DNA of 34,018 nucleotides, from contig JAFQVL010000018.1 of NCBI GenBank assembly GCA_017408045.1, positions 1-34,018 on the forward strand, given 5' to 3'. Positions 24,721 to 33,076 of the stretch are shown here, in pieces. Positions within the stretch are counted from its first letter, which is position 1; the number at the start of each line of letters is the position of its first letter. The notes beneath the pieces are model-generated. The model saw only the letters and a list, made by a program, of their open reading frames with translations, was not told where the DNA came from and did not search any database. Source of the DNA: Clostridia bacterium (GTDB lineage: Bacteria; Bacillota; Clostridia; Christensenellales; Borkfalkiaceae). Made by a program: the position numbers and the translations under genes.

Positions 24721-24757
24721 AAACAAACGAAACGGAACTTCCCGAGGGAAGTTCCGT
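24721..24757 (-). terminator. Terminator of the ribonuclease lipoprotein gene
   Basis: A 12-bp perfect palindrome, ACGGAACTTCCC (24732-24743) with GGGAAGTTCCGT (24746-24757). On the minus strand it is followed by a broken T-tract (TTTCGTTTGTTTTT). It faces the surE terminator. Confidence 0.75.
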
Positions 24758-24761
24758 ATTT

Positions 24762-26276
24762 TTATATAATGCCGTAAATATTCCGTTTTTTGCTCGGCAA
24801 AATAGCGTGTTGCACGGACTTTGCGGCTGACGGCAAGGGCTGCAAAGCAACCGCAACGTACTCGGTGGGGTTGTAATCGTACTTCGAGGAAATCGTACCG
24901 CCGCCCGTGATGTTGCCGAACGTTTCCCCCCAACCGCCTTCATAGTTCAAATACTCTTGAAAATCGTTGTAATGGTTGTAGGTATAGAAGACGTGGAACT
25001 CCCCGATTTCATACGTGCCGTTGTTGTTCAGGTCGGTTTTGCCGTAGACGATACGGGCTGCGCCGCGGGTGATTTTGCTGCCGTTGTTATACAGCGCCGC
25101 CGTGTAGGACGGGTCGCAATCCGTGCCCGTCGTGCCGACGTCCATTTCGTAATATTTAAGGTCGCCGCCACAACCGGAAATGTTGGGCAGAACGGGCTCG
25201 TAGGGGTATCTGGAAGTGTCCCCTGAAAAAGCGGTGTGATTGAGGCGCAGATACTCTCCCCAAATGCTGGAAGTGGGGGAAGTATCCTTTGAGGTCGTTT
25301 GGTTTTTAGGCGGAGCGCCAAACGCATACACGTACGCCGCCACTTCTTCCAAGGTGATATACGCGCCGTCGCGGTACACCTTGAACGCCTCGTTGCCGTA
25401 AGCGTCTACAACGGTGTAGGTACTGCCGTCCTCGGATAAAAGCATTTCGCTGTTGCGGACGTATTTATCGCCGATTTTCGGGCGATAAGCGGACAGAGTG
25501 GCCGCTTGGTCGGGAACGGTCAATTCGCCTGACATAAAGCCGTGTAGACTTCTGTAATAGGCGTCCGTGTTATCCGTTGCCACCGTGTAGTTTGCATAGA
25601 ACTGAGTTGCGCTCATATTCGCATACGGGTCGTCGGTGGGATTAGGCTTAGGATTGAGGCTGACGTAATCGGTCAAAAGGCAGTTTTTATCAAATTCCAC
25701 CATGCCTTGGTAGTTTTTGATTTTGCCGTATACGGTAATGGTGTCGCCGACTTGCAAGCTGTCGATGCCGTCGCCCTGCAGCTTGTAGCAATAGATGGGG
25801 TAGTTTTCCCTGCCGGGCACGGCAAAGGTAAGGCAAATATAGCTGCCATTGCTGGGGGTGTCGATTTTGGTGATTTTCCCCGTGAGCGTGTAGCCATCGC
25901 CAAGTGAGTCGCCATACTCAAGAGCATACGCTTGGTCAACGATGGAAACGTGCTGTTCGTTGATTTCAACGTCGGGCAATTCCGTGTCGCCGCCGTTGCC
26001 ACCGTTGCTACTGCCGCTTGCGGTGTTGCTGCCTGTCGAGGTAGAAGAACCGTCTGCTGTATTGCCACCTGTGCTACTGCCACCCGTCGAGGTTGAGCCG
26101 CCTGAGCTACTGCCACCTGTCGAAGTGGTATCGTCGGGGATACTGACGCTATCGCTAGGGCTGCCGAAAGAGCCTTCAGGCGGAATATACGCGCAAGCGC
26201 TTGTCGAAACCGAAAGCGCGCTTACGCAGAGGAAGGCGATTGCGGCGCAAATTGTATTTTTCCATGTATTTTGCAT
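24762..26276 (-). CDS. Surface lipoprotein with OB-like domain and barnase-like ribonuclease domain
   Basis: A 504-residue exported protein likely to cut RNA outside the cell. Residues 1-28 are a signal peptide with a possible lipid-attachment Cys28 (TSAC, a weak lipobox). Residues about 48-98 are a Ser/Gly/Thr-rich spacer. Residues about 115-205 form an OB-like domain (GYTLTGKITKIDT, VGDTITVYGKI) very close to one in the neighbouring large lipoprotein. The C-terminal domain aligns by eye with barnase: LEEVAAYVYAFGAPPKN for the first helix and loop, Lys330 (barnase Lys27), Glu377 in KYYEMDV (Glu73), Arg404 and Arg408 in TRGAARIVY (Arg83, Arg87) and His435 in TYNHYNDF (His102). An insertion of about 20 residues separates the Glu and Arg motifs. 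No barstar-like gene is nearby. The weak AAGG ribosome binding site precedes ATG 26276. Confidence 0.75.
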   Translation of the reverse strand: MQNTWKNTICAAIAFLCVSALSVSTSACAYIPPEGSFGSPSDSVSIPDDTTSTGGSSSGGSTSTGGSSTGGNTADGSSTSTGSNTASGSSNGGNGGDTELPDVEINEQHVSIVDQAYALEYGDSLGDGYTLTGKITKIDTPSNGSYICLTFAVPGRENYPIYCYKLQGDGIDSLQVGDTITVYGKIKNYQGMVEFDKNCLLTDYVSLNPKPNPTDDPYANMSATQFYANYTVATDNTDAYYRSLHGFMSGELTVPDQAATLSAYRPKIGDKYVRNSEMLLSEDGSTYTVVDAYGNEAFKVYRDGAYITLEEVAAYVYAFGAPPKNQTTSKDTSPTSSIWGEYLRLNHTAFSGDTSRYPYEPVLPNISGCGGDLKYYEMDVGTTGTDCDPSYTAALYNNGSKITRGAARIVYGKTDLNNNGTYEIGEFHVFYTYNHYNDFQEYLNYEGGWGETFGNITGGGTISSKYDYNPTEYVAVALQPLPSAAKSVQHAILPSKKRNIYGII

Positions 26277-26360
26277 TATGTATAAACCTTATGATGATGT
26301 ATATTTCAGCATTTCCTCGCCTGAGCAAGCCCATAGGGCGCGTCGAACGGATCTCAAAGG

Positions 26361-26395
26361 AGATTCTCACGTCGCTATCGCTCCTCAGAATGACA
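26361..26395 (+). repeat. Dispersed intergenic repeat, copy 1
   Basis: AGATTCT, a short GC-rich imperfect palindrome, then CAGAATGACA. Lies in the leader of the ribonuclease lipoprotein gene. This style of repeat is scattered between genes in many genomes. Confidence 0.5.
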
Positions 26396-26410
26396 ATGCG
26401 GTGGCAAATA

Positions 26411-26433
26411 CTATCGCTCCACTCAGGATGACA
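26411..26433 (+). repeat. Dispersed intergenic repeat, partial copy 2
   Basis: CTATCGCTCC then ACTCAGGATGACA, a truncated, slightly diverged copy of the 26361-26395 repeat in the same orientation. Confidence 0.4.
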
Positions 26434-26453
26434 GTAAGGGCATAACCCAAAAC

Positions 26454-26482
26454 ATTATACCACCGCCGCGGAATGTTGTCAA
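26454..26482 (-). promoter_or_regulatory. Perfect-consensus promoter of the ribonuclease lipoprotein gene
   Basis: On the minus strand: TTGACA (26482-26477), 17-base spacer, TATAAT (26459-26454), with TG before the -10 (extended -10). Both hexamers are perfect. The predicted transcript starts near 26447, giving a leader of about 170 nt that carries the intergenic repeats. Confidence 0.88.
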
Positions 26483-26500
26483 CCAAAACACCATTTTTAC

Positions 26501-26531
26501 AAAAAAAGAACCGCCCTTTTCAGGACGGTTC
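26501..26531 (-). terminator. Terminator of the large OB/Ig lipoprotein gene
   Basis: On the minus strand GAACCGTCC (26531-26523), loop, GGGCGGTTC (26516-26508, one G-U pair), then seven T residues (26507-26501). Confidence 0.9.
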
Positions 26532-26543
26532 CATTTTTCTTTA

Positions 26544-26575
26544 TGTCATTCTGAGAGCGTATGCTCGAAGAATCT
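26544..26575 (-). repeat. Dispersed intergenic repeat, copy 3 (inverted)
   Basis: On the minus strand AGATTCT, a palindromic GAGCATACGCTC core, then TCAGAATGACA: the same repeat as copy 1 in opposite orientation, located between the large lipoprotein stop codon and its terminator. Confidence 0.5.
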
Positions 26576-26582
26576 CTAAAAC

Positions 26583-29500
26583 TTATGCCGCGGGGGTAGC
26601 TGCTTTGTAAACAACTTCGATTGCGGTAATACGTACTTGCTTACCATCGCTACCGTTCTTTGCGGAGGTGAGCACTACAGACGAACCGGAAACTGCAACG
26701 GTCTGGTTGCAAATGTCGGTGGTCGTGCCATCTACGTAAAGGTATGCATAAGTACCGGTTTGCGCGGTAATCTTAACGGAAACAAGCTCATAACCTTCTG
26801 CAAGGCTAATCGTCAAAGAGCCTGCAGGGGAATCCGTTGCATAAATACGGATATGGTCGTTATTATATGCCTTACCAGTATTGCTACCGCCGTCAACCTT
26901 AACGCTTACTACGTCGTCAAGCGTGAAAGACTGTTTCGTGGTGGAGGTGGTCCAACCGTTAGCCGTAATCAATTCTGCTATCGTTTTGCTAGCGGTAATG
27001 GTTTGAACGCCTTCGGGAGCATTACACCATTTGCATACGCCTTCTACGTATACGCAATCAACGGTGGTAGAGCCAACTTTTGCATCGCCGCAAACAGGGC
27101 AGGTTTCAGGAACTTGACAGGTAGCTTCGTCCCAAGCTTCGCAAACGTGCGTGGAAACGAGTACAAACGTACAGCCAGAATCAAATTCAACCTTGCCACC
27201 GTAGTTCTTCAACGTACCCGTTACGGTGATTTCGTCTGCAACGCCGATGGTGTCTGCGCCTTCACCCTTCATACGATAGCAAAGGATGGGCTTATCGGTC
27301 ATATCACCAACAACAATCACAACAGAAACGTTCCCGTATTGGGAGTTATAAGCAGAGTCAATAGAGGTGATAACACCCGTAAGAGTATAAGTACCAGTAA
27401 GTGCGGTGTCTTTCGCCAACGCATACGCTGCGTTTACAATTTCTTCAGGGGTCGTAGGAGCAGGAGTATCGCCACCTGCGGATTCATCATAGCTGTCATC
27501 ATGACCCGTGATAACTGCCGTTGCGCCTTGCGCAATCTGTCTTGCACCTTCGTAAGTAGCCATCGCACCCTTAACGGTGATGATGTCGCCGAGTGCAACC
27601 TGCGTAGCCAAACGGTAAACGTACAGCGTGTTGCCTTCTGCATCCGTAATGGTAACGTTCATATTCTTGTACTGCGTGCTCCATTCACCATTAACAATGG
27701 AAACCGTACCGCTAACTTCGACGTTCGTGCCGTCAGCCGCTGCCAACGCTTCGGTGATGCTCATCTGCGCATAGGTAGGTTCAGGAGGGTTATCGTAACT
27801 TTCGTCATGACCCGTGATTTCAGCAGTACCGCCTTGGCCGATTTGTTTCTTATCGTTATAGGTAGTCAAACTGCCTTTAACGGTGATGATGTCACCCAGT
27901 ACAACCTTCGTACCCAATCTATAAACGTACAGTTCGTTGCCGTCTGCGTCCTTAATGGTAACGTTCATATTGCCGAACTGTTCGTTCCATGCGCCGTCTA
28001 CCTTGGAAACCGTACCGGAAACTTCGACGTTCGTGCCGTCAGCTGCTGCCAACGCTTCGGTGATCGTCATTTCTTGGTATTGAGGAACAAGGGTGTCTAC
28101 CCATTCTTCTGCGGGAACCATCGTGCAAAGACGTGCGGGGAAGCTGGTGGAAATATAGCTCAGCTTGCTTGCGGAAACGGTTTCATACTTGTTGTAAGAG
28201 CCGATATAGCCGCCGCCGTTTTCATCTTCATAAACCAACGTCTTGTAGGTATCGCTCCAAGTGAGGGCAGATGCGTCTGCAACGTTACGCTCAAGGGAAA
28301 TGTTGTAGCCGCTGAACGCGCCTTCACTGTTGGTCTTTACGGTAAGGGCAAGGTATGCGCCGTCGATGTTAAGATAGAACTTGCCGTTGCCTGCGTCTTC
28401 TACCGTAACAGTAGCTGCGTCGTTATAATCGTCCGTCGTAACCAGATAGCCATTGTCAATACCGCCAGCAAGGAAGAGGGTGGTTTCAAGGTTTTCTTGG
28501 TTCAAATACATCTTGTATTCCGTGCCTACGACAGGGGTTTCTGCAACTGCCTGAGGAAGGTGCGAAGGCTGTTTAGGAACAACGATGTTGAATACAACGT
28601 TCTTGGTTTCCGTACCAGCCGTAATGGTTGCCGTAAGGGTAACGTTTACATCTTCGGCGTCCTTATCAGGGCGGGTGATTACCAACTTGCCGCCTTCAAC
28701 CTTTGCAACCGTTTCATTGTTGGATACCCAGGTGATAGCAACGTCGGTGGCAACTTTACCAGCCGTCTGCAGGTCAACGTTGTACGAAATCTTGGATTTC
28801 AAGCCCGTCATCAGGATTTCTTCCAAAGCAACCTTTTCCGCATCCGTACGTTCAACGTCTTGGAAATTGCTGTAAGCGTCCGCCGTTACAGGGCTAAGAT
28901 ACATTCTGCCGTTGTAAAGGGTAACGATACCCGTAACGTCTGCGCTTTTACCAACGTTAGCTTTAACGGTATCCTTGAACGTCTTTTGATCGTCCGTGCT
29001 AAGCATGCAAGCCGAACTGGAAAGACGAACGTAAGAACGATTTTCACCGAGCATGAAATCGTAGTAGGTGCTATCGCCGGAAACTTGACCGAGAATGGTG
29101 ACACCCTTGATGGTGACCAAGCTAGACTGCAAGGAAGTAAGCTCGGGTACGTTTACGTCAGCAGCAGCTGCAAAGATCGTGGTGATATCGTTGGGAACAA
29201 CTGCAGTAGCGGTTTGGTTCAAAATTTCTACGCTTGCGCCCGTGATTTGATGGGTGCCATAATAGTCGCCACGCGTACCTCTTACGCGAATTTCCTGACC
29301 GATCTGCAAGGTTGCGGTGGTTTCTGCATCCAGGTTGTAGATGTAGTAGCCGCCGTCTGCATCTTCAAAATATACTTCGTGCTTGCTGTCCGTGTTAACA
29401 ACGCCCGTAATAACACCCTTAACAACAACCGCTTTATTCACTTCCGTTGCAACGAATTCTGCGTGGGTCAGTTCGCGGAACTTAGGCATTTTGTAGTTGT

Positions 29501-29849
29501 AGGTCAACGTTTCCTTGTTGCCTTTCGGGTCGGTGATAACAGCCGTCAAAACGTAGTCTACGTCTGCCTCTGCCGCTTCGTCGATGTCGATTACGTAGTC
29601 GCCATCGGTGTCCTTCGTAACCGAGATCTCGTTGGTGTTAACCGACCATTCGATGGTGTATTCAACACCTTTGATGGTGATCTTACCAGCACGTTCGAAG
29701 TCAGCACCCGTTTCCGTTGCTTCATTCTTGTACAGTTCTTTAATGTAGTCTTTTGCTGCTTCAAGACCGCTGGTATCTGCACCGCAGCCTGCAAGGCAAG
29801 CAAGACATCCTAAAGACGCAAGAAAGCTGATGAGAGTCTTTTTCTTCAT
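26583..29849 (-). CDS. Large multidomain surface lipoprotein (OB-like and Ig-like domains)
   Basis: A 1088-residue exported protein, lipobox LAGC (Cys22). Visible order: Ig-like (about 50-122), OB-like 1 (137-210, VVVKGVITGVV then GQEIRVRGTRG), OB-like 2 (242-325), Ig-like (365-425, AITWVSNNETVAKV), an unrecognised beta-rich part (435-580), tandem OB-like 3 and 4 (593-790, two 102-residue copies), OB-like 5 (about 810-885, matching the domain in the ribonuclease lipoprotein), a Cys-rich zinc-ribbon-like part (CPVCG, CKWC) and a C-terminal beta-sandwich-like domain. No catalytic motif is recognised, so binding of nucleic acid, glycan or a partner protein is the likely role. AAGGAAGGAG gives a strong ribosome binding site. 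It is downstream of, and probably co-transcribed with, the nuclease lipoprotein gene. Confidence 0.85.
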   Translation of the reverse strand: MKKKTLISFLASLGCLACLAGCGADTSGLEAAKDYIKELYKNEATETGADFERAGKITIKGVEYTIEWSVNTNEISVTKDTDGDYVIDIDEAAEADVDYVLTAVITDPKGNKETLTYNYKMPKFRELTHAEFVATEVNKAVVVKGVITGVVNTDSKHEVYFEDADGGYYIYNLDAETTATLQIGQEIRVRGTRGDYYGTHQITGASVEILNQTATAVVPNDITTIFAAAADVNVPELTSLQSSLVTIKGVTILGQVSGDSTYYDFMLGENRSYVRLSSSACMLSTDDQKTFKDTVKANVGKSADVTGIVTLYNGRMYLSPVTADAYSNFQDVERTDAEKVALEEILMTGLKSKISYNVDLQTAGKVATDVAITWVSNNETVAKVEGGKLVITRPDKDAEDVNVTLTATITAGTETKNVVFNIVVPKQPSHLPQAVAETPVVGTEYKMYLNQENLETTLFLAGGIDNGYLVTTDDYNDAATVTVEDAGNGKFYLNIDGAYLALTVKTNSEGAFSGYNISLERNVADASALTWSDTYKTLVYEDENGGGYIGSYNKYETVSASKLSYISTSFPARLCTMVPAEEWVDTLVPQYQEMTITEALAAADGTNVEVSGTVSKVDGAWNEQFGNMNVTIKDADGNELYVYRLGTKVVLGDIITVKGSLTTYNDKKQIGQGGTAEITGHDESYDNPPEPTYAQMSITEALAAADGTNVEVSGTVSIVNGEWSTQYKNMNVTITDAEGNTLYVYRLATQVALGDIITVKGAMATYEGARQIAQGATAVITGHDDSYDESAGGDTPAPTTPEEIVNAAYALAKDTALTGTYTLTGVITSIDSAYNSQYGNVSVVIVVGDMTDKPILCYRMKGEGADTIGVADEITVTGTLKNYGGKVEFDSGCTFVLVSTHVCEAWDEATCQVPETCPVCGDAKVGSTTVDCVYVEGVCKWCNAPEGVQTITASKTIAELITANGWTTSTTKQSFTLDDVVSVKVDGGSNTGKAYNNDHIRIYATDSPAGSLTISLAEGYELVSVKITAQTGTYAYLYVDGTTTDICNQTVAVSGSSVVLTSAKNGSDGKQVRITAIEVVYKAATPAA
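27481..28073 (-). repeat. 306-bp tandem repeat within the large lipoprotein gene
   Basis: Two copies, 28073-27768 and 27767-27481 (second slightly shorter), encode OB-like domains 3 and 4. Both begin with the same coding for ITEALAAADGTNVEVSG and end with TGHD(E/D)SYD. The period is exactly 306 bases (102 codons) at the matched Met codons 28070 and 27764. Confidence 0.9.
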
Positions 29850-29938
29850 AGATTGCTCCTTCCTTTATAAAATTTTTTTATTTACACCCGACCCTTATTA
29901 GATCGTAATGTTTGGTTTTATTTGCGCGTAATTTGTAT

Positions 29939-29959
29939 GCCGCATTGCGCGCCTGCGGC
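29939..29959 (-). other. Intercistronic hairpin between the two lipoprotein genes
   Basis: GCCGCA (29939-29944) and TGCGGC (29954-29959) with a GC-rich loop. No T-tract follows on the minus strand, so it is more likely an mRNA-processing or stability element than a terminator. Confidence 0.35.
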
Positions 29960-29980
29960 TTGTAATGACAGTAGTGTTTC

Positions 29981-31342
29981 TTAGTGAATGGTAATGTTTG
30001 CGTAGTCAAATACCTTAATCTGGTACGAACCTGTCGTTTCGCCTTCCGCCTTGTAGAAGTCGATAATACCGACAGCGTCAATCGTCTTGCCGGTAAACGC
30101 GCTTTCCTTTACCTGATTGCCGCTTGCATCGTACAATACTACGGTACGTACGACGATTTGCTTGCCACCGTATTCGCAGGTGATGGAAATAGAACCGTCG
30201 TTGTCGCCGCCGTTGTTGGTGGTGTAGGTGCGGACAACCCTAAGGTTGTTCATCTTGATGGTAGAGCCTACCGCCAGCTCGGAATACGTGTATTCCTTCG
30301 TGGTGATGTCGCCCGTTTCAGGGTCTTCCATCTCGATTTCTACCTTTTCATTGAAACGCGCTAACGTCGTCTCTACGTTTGCAGGGGGATAAGTGGTTTC
30401 CTCGTCCAAAACGCAGGTGGAGTTGGGGTTTTGAGGGTTGCGGGCGTTGAATTCGATGCCCGAAACCTGCCAAGAGCCGCCTGCTTCCCAGAACGAGAGT
30501 GTGCCTACGATACGGAACTTGTAGCCCGGCTGGAAGTATTCGGACAGCATAGGCAGCACGTTAGAGCCGTAGTAGATATACATACCAAACCAGATGCCCG
30601 TTTCTTCGTCGTACGATTCCACGTATGCGCCGCCGTCGTAAATAGCGGTCATAACCCCTTCAAAAGCAACCTTCGTGCCTTCGTATTTCTCGGCGTTGAG
30701 GCGCAATTCCTTCAGGGTTACCTGTTGTGCCGTGCCGTAATAGAAGTCGGGGTCTTTCTCGTTGGAATAAACGTGCAACTTTAATGCGGTTGCCTGCTGG
30801 ATTGCCTTGCCGCAGATTTCGCCGTAGCGGTTCTGTTCGGAATTCGAGGCAATCGCCAAGCCGTTTTGCAAAATCTCAATGTTGAGGTTGCGATAACTGT
30901 CGCTGCCTGCGGGCTTGTACCATACCCATACGAGGTGGCGTTCGCCTGTGGAGTCCAGTTCCCATACGTTGGTGTCCGTTTCCAAGACGATAGCTTCGGC
31001 GGTGCTCAGCTTTTCCTTGGTGAACTTCGAGGCTTTTTTGCCCCAAACCTCGATTTTACCCGTCGATTCAGGGGTGTTGATTGCCAAGTATCTGGCTTTT
31101 AAAACGCCTTGCTGTTTCGTGTTGGGTACGTTGTTGGAAACGTTGAAGTGGGTCGTGTCGCCGTCGATAAACATACGGACGGTCGCCTCTTCCTTGTTCG
31201 TTTCCGTCGAGTTCATATCCAAGGTGACGGCTGCTGCGTAGTCAACCTCTTGCGGGGTCTGCTCCTCGGTGGGCTGGCAGCCTGCCATCATGCCCAGCGC
31301 AACGCCGATGATTAAAAGGAATGATAAAATTTTCTTTTTCAT
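29981..31342 (-). CDS. Staphylococcal-nuclease-like lipoprotein with OB-like C-terminal domain
   Basis: A 453-residue exported protein, lipobox MAGC (Cys22), expected to cut DNA and RNA at the cell surface. The SNase-like domain (about 54-195) keeps the catalytic Arg84 (KARYLAINTPES), Glu92 and Arg135 (TGERHLVWVW), and the calcium-site Asp60/Asp62 in FIDGDT. The second calcium-site Asp (Asp40 of the staphylococcal enzyme) is Asn89 here. The helix NLNIEILQNGLA corresponds to VNEALVRQGLA of the prototype. Residues about 205-310 look like an OB-type domain (KVAFEGVMTAIYDGG, KFRIVGTLSFW), and the rest is beta-rich and unknown. The ribosome binding site AAAGGA precedes the ATG. It lies between the solute-binding protein and the large OB/Ig lipoprotein. 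Confidence 0.8.
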   Translation of the reverse strand: MKKKILSFLLIIGVALGMMAGCQPTEEQTPQEVDYAAAVTLDMNSTETNKEEATVRMFIDGDTTHFNVSNNVPNTKQQGVLKARYLAINTPESTGKIEVWGKKASKFTKEKLSTAEAIVLETDTNVWELDSTGERHLVWVWYKPAGSDSYRNLNIEILQNGLAIASNSEQNRYGEICGKAIQQATALKLHVYSNEKDPDFYYGTAQQVTLKELRLNAEKYEGTKVAFEGVMTAIYDGGAYVESYDEETGIWFGMYIYYGSNVLPMLSEYFQPGYKFRIVGTLSFWEAGGSWQVSGIEFNARNPQNPNSTCVLDEETTYPPANVETTLARFNEKVEIEMEDPETGDITTKEYTYSELAVGSTIKMNNLRVVRTYTTNNGGDNDGSISITCEYGGKQIVVRTVVLYDASGNQVKESAFTGKTIDAVGIIDFYKAEGETTGSYQIKVFDYANITIH

Positions 31343-31357
31343 AAACGTATCCTTTGC

Positions 31358-31380
31358 CTGACGGGCAAACCGCCCGTCAG
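31358..31380 (-). other. Intercistronic hairpin between solute-binding protein and nuclease genes
   Basis: A perfect 9-bp stem CTGACGGGC/GCCCGTCAG with a five-base loop and no T-tract on the minus strand. It may protect the upstream, highly needed binding-protein mRNA or reduce readthrough. Confidence 0.5.
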
Positions 31381-31429
31381 ACGTATCTTTGGGATATTGC
31401 TCTTTTGATTAGGGGGGAGAGTGTGTTGC

Positions 31430-33004
31430 TTACGCCTGATACTTACATTCGTCAACGGCGTCTTTAAACAATCTCTTGATATAATCCATTGCTGCCTCGC
31501 CGGTCAGGGAAGGTTCTTTCGTGAATGCGTTGCGGAGCAACAAACCTACCTGATCACGCGCTACGGACGAACCACGGAATGCAGGGGATACGTAGTACGC
31601 ATCAGCCTGCTCCAACGCAACCTTTACGGACATAGCCGTAACGTAGTCATAACCGTCTGCCTTCTTTAAGAACTGGTTCTTGTAGAAGGGATCTTCGCCA
31701 ACCGACTGGATAACGGGCATATAACCGGATACCATCGAGAAGTCGCCTTGGAAGACAACGTCCGTCGTAAGGTATTTTACCAACAGCCAGGACGCGATAA
31801 CTTCCTGAGGGTTGTCCTTCTTGAAGATACATACGGAAGGACCTTGCGAAATAACCTTGGGTTTTGCAGGGTTGACCTGAGGAATGGAGGCGATACCCGT
31901 TTCAAAAGGATAGCCGTTCGTTCCCTTTGCAGGGCGCTGCTTTGCCGCGCCTGCCGTCGAACCGATGCCCATATAACTTCTGGTAGGGTTCTTTTCGGTG
32001 GGAATGTTGTTGAACAGACCGGACGTGTACGAACCGAAGATTTCCTGCGTGGTTACGTAGCCCTTCTGATACCATTCACGGAATCTTGCAACGAAGTTCC
32101 AGTTCGTTTCGTTGTTGAAGAGGAACTGTTCATCGCCGCTTACCGAGGTGTAAGGGGATTCGTACTGCTCACACATATTGATGAACCAGTTGGATTCGCT
32201 GTCATAGCCAAGAGGGATACAGTTGGGATCCAAAACCTTCAATCTTTGGCACATCGTTTCCATTTCGTCCCAAGTGGTGAGTACGAACAGGTTGTAGTTT
32301 TCGTTCTGGTAGCCAACGCTTACGATTTTTTGACCGTCTTCGTCCAAAACAAAGTTGCCCTTTGCGTCTACAACGAATTCGTTTTGGAACAGACGCTGCA
32401 TTTCATCAAAGAACGTCTTGTTGTAGAAAAGAACTTCCGTCGACTTCGAGAAGGGCAGGGTATACATTTCGTCTACGCCGTCGCCGTTCAAGTCGCCGAA
32501 TGCTTTACCCTCGTTGTAGTAGCCGGGGATGAAGTCCGCAATCTGTTCTGCGGTCAAACCGAGCGTTTCGGTGGTGCCGTCTGCTCTTTCTTCCACGATG
32601 GTGGACGCGATCAGGTCGTCCAAGGATTGTACGCCGCCTGCTACGTTATAGGAAGCAACGTGGTCGGGGTAGCAGTACGCAATGTTGGGCTGACCGCCGA
32701 CGATCAATTCTTTCTTGATCTTGTCGCGTACGTCGTCGTAGCCGCCTACCTGCTTCCATTCTACCGTGATGTTCGGGTACAATTTTTTGAATTCTGCAAG
32801 GGCTTTATCAAGCTGTGCAGAAAGGTCCTGACCCATGGTGTGGTAGAACATCAATTTTACCGCGCTGCCGTCGTAGCCGCCTTCGGGAATTTCGAGGTCC
32901 GTGAATGTAATCGGCTTACAGCCTGCCACGGAGAATACCGAACCAGCGGAGATTGCAGCAAGAAGGGTGCAACAGATTTTCTTGAAGGTGTTTGACTTTT
33001 TCAT
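31430..33004 (-). CDS. ABC transporter solute-binding lipoprotein
   Basis: A 524-residue extracellular binding protein of the family 1 (sugar-type) class. Lipobox VAGC (Cys29). The N-terminal lobe starts KLMFYHTMGQD and continues with LAEFKKLYPNITVEWKQ, the standard opening of this family; LPFSKSTEVLFYNKTFFDE is the conserved hinge region. A DLNGDGVDE loop looks like a calcium site. I start at ATG 33004, fixed by AAGGAAAGG upstream and by the signal peptide; the frame is open to 33064. Binding proteins of this class bind sugars and oligosaccharides, but the ligand cannot be told from sequence, and here it lies next to nuclease genes. It follows the permease gene. Confidence 0.9.
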   Translation of the reverse strand: MKKSNTFKKICCTLLAAISAGSVFSVAGCKPITFTDLEIPEGGYDGSAVKLMFYHTMGQDLSAQLDKALAEFKKLYPNITVEWKQVGGYDDVRDKIKKELIVGGQPNIAYCYPDHVASYNVAGGVQSLDDLIASTIVEERADGTTETLGLTAEQIADFIPGYYNEGKAFGDLNGDGVDEMYTLPFSKSTEVLFYNKTFFDEMQRLFQNEFVVDAKGNFVLDEDGQKIVSVGYQNENYNLFVLTTWDEMETMCQRLKVLDPNCIPLGYDSESNWFINMCEQYESPYTSVSGDEQFLFNNETNWNFVARFREWYQKGYVTTQEIFGSYTSGLFNNIPTEKNPTRSYMGIGSTAGAAKQRPAKGTNGYPFETGIASIPQVNPAKPKVISQGPSVCIFKKDNPQEVIASWLLVKYLTTDVVFQGDFSMVSGYMPVIQSVGEDPFYKNQFLKKADGYDYVTAMSVKVALEQADAYYVSPAFRGSSVARDQVGLLLRNAFTKEPSLTGEAAMDYIKRLFKDAVDECKYQA

Positions 33005-33076
33005 GCTGTTTTTTCCTTTCCTTATATAATATAATTTATTTATTTTGTTTAGATTGCGCCGCAATGGCGTAGCCGT

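Noticed and set aside
24661..24761. Possible small RNA between the facing surE and ribonuclease genes
   Set aside because: The two hairpins are explained by convergent terminators and no promoter was seen in the gap.
26637..29813. A 1058-codon open frame on the + strand opposite the large lipoprotein gene
   Set aside because: It mirrors the coding frame of a clear lipoprotein, has no ribosome binding site or recognisable domain, and its Cys/Arg/Asn-rich composition is typical of an antisense shadow created by avoidance of TTA/CTA/TCA codons.
31748..32995. A 415-codon open frame on the + strand opposite the solute-binding protein gene
   Set aside because: Antisense shadow of a well-supported gene; no domain and no start signals.
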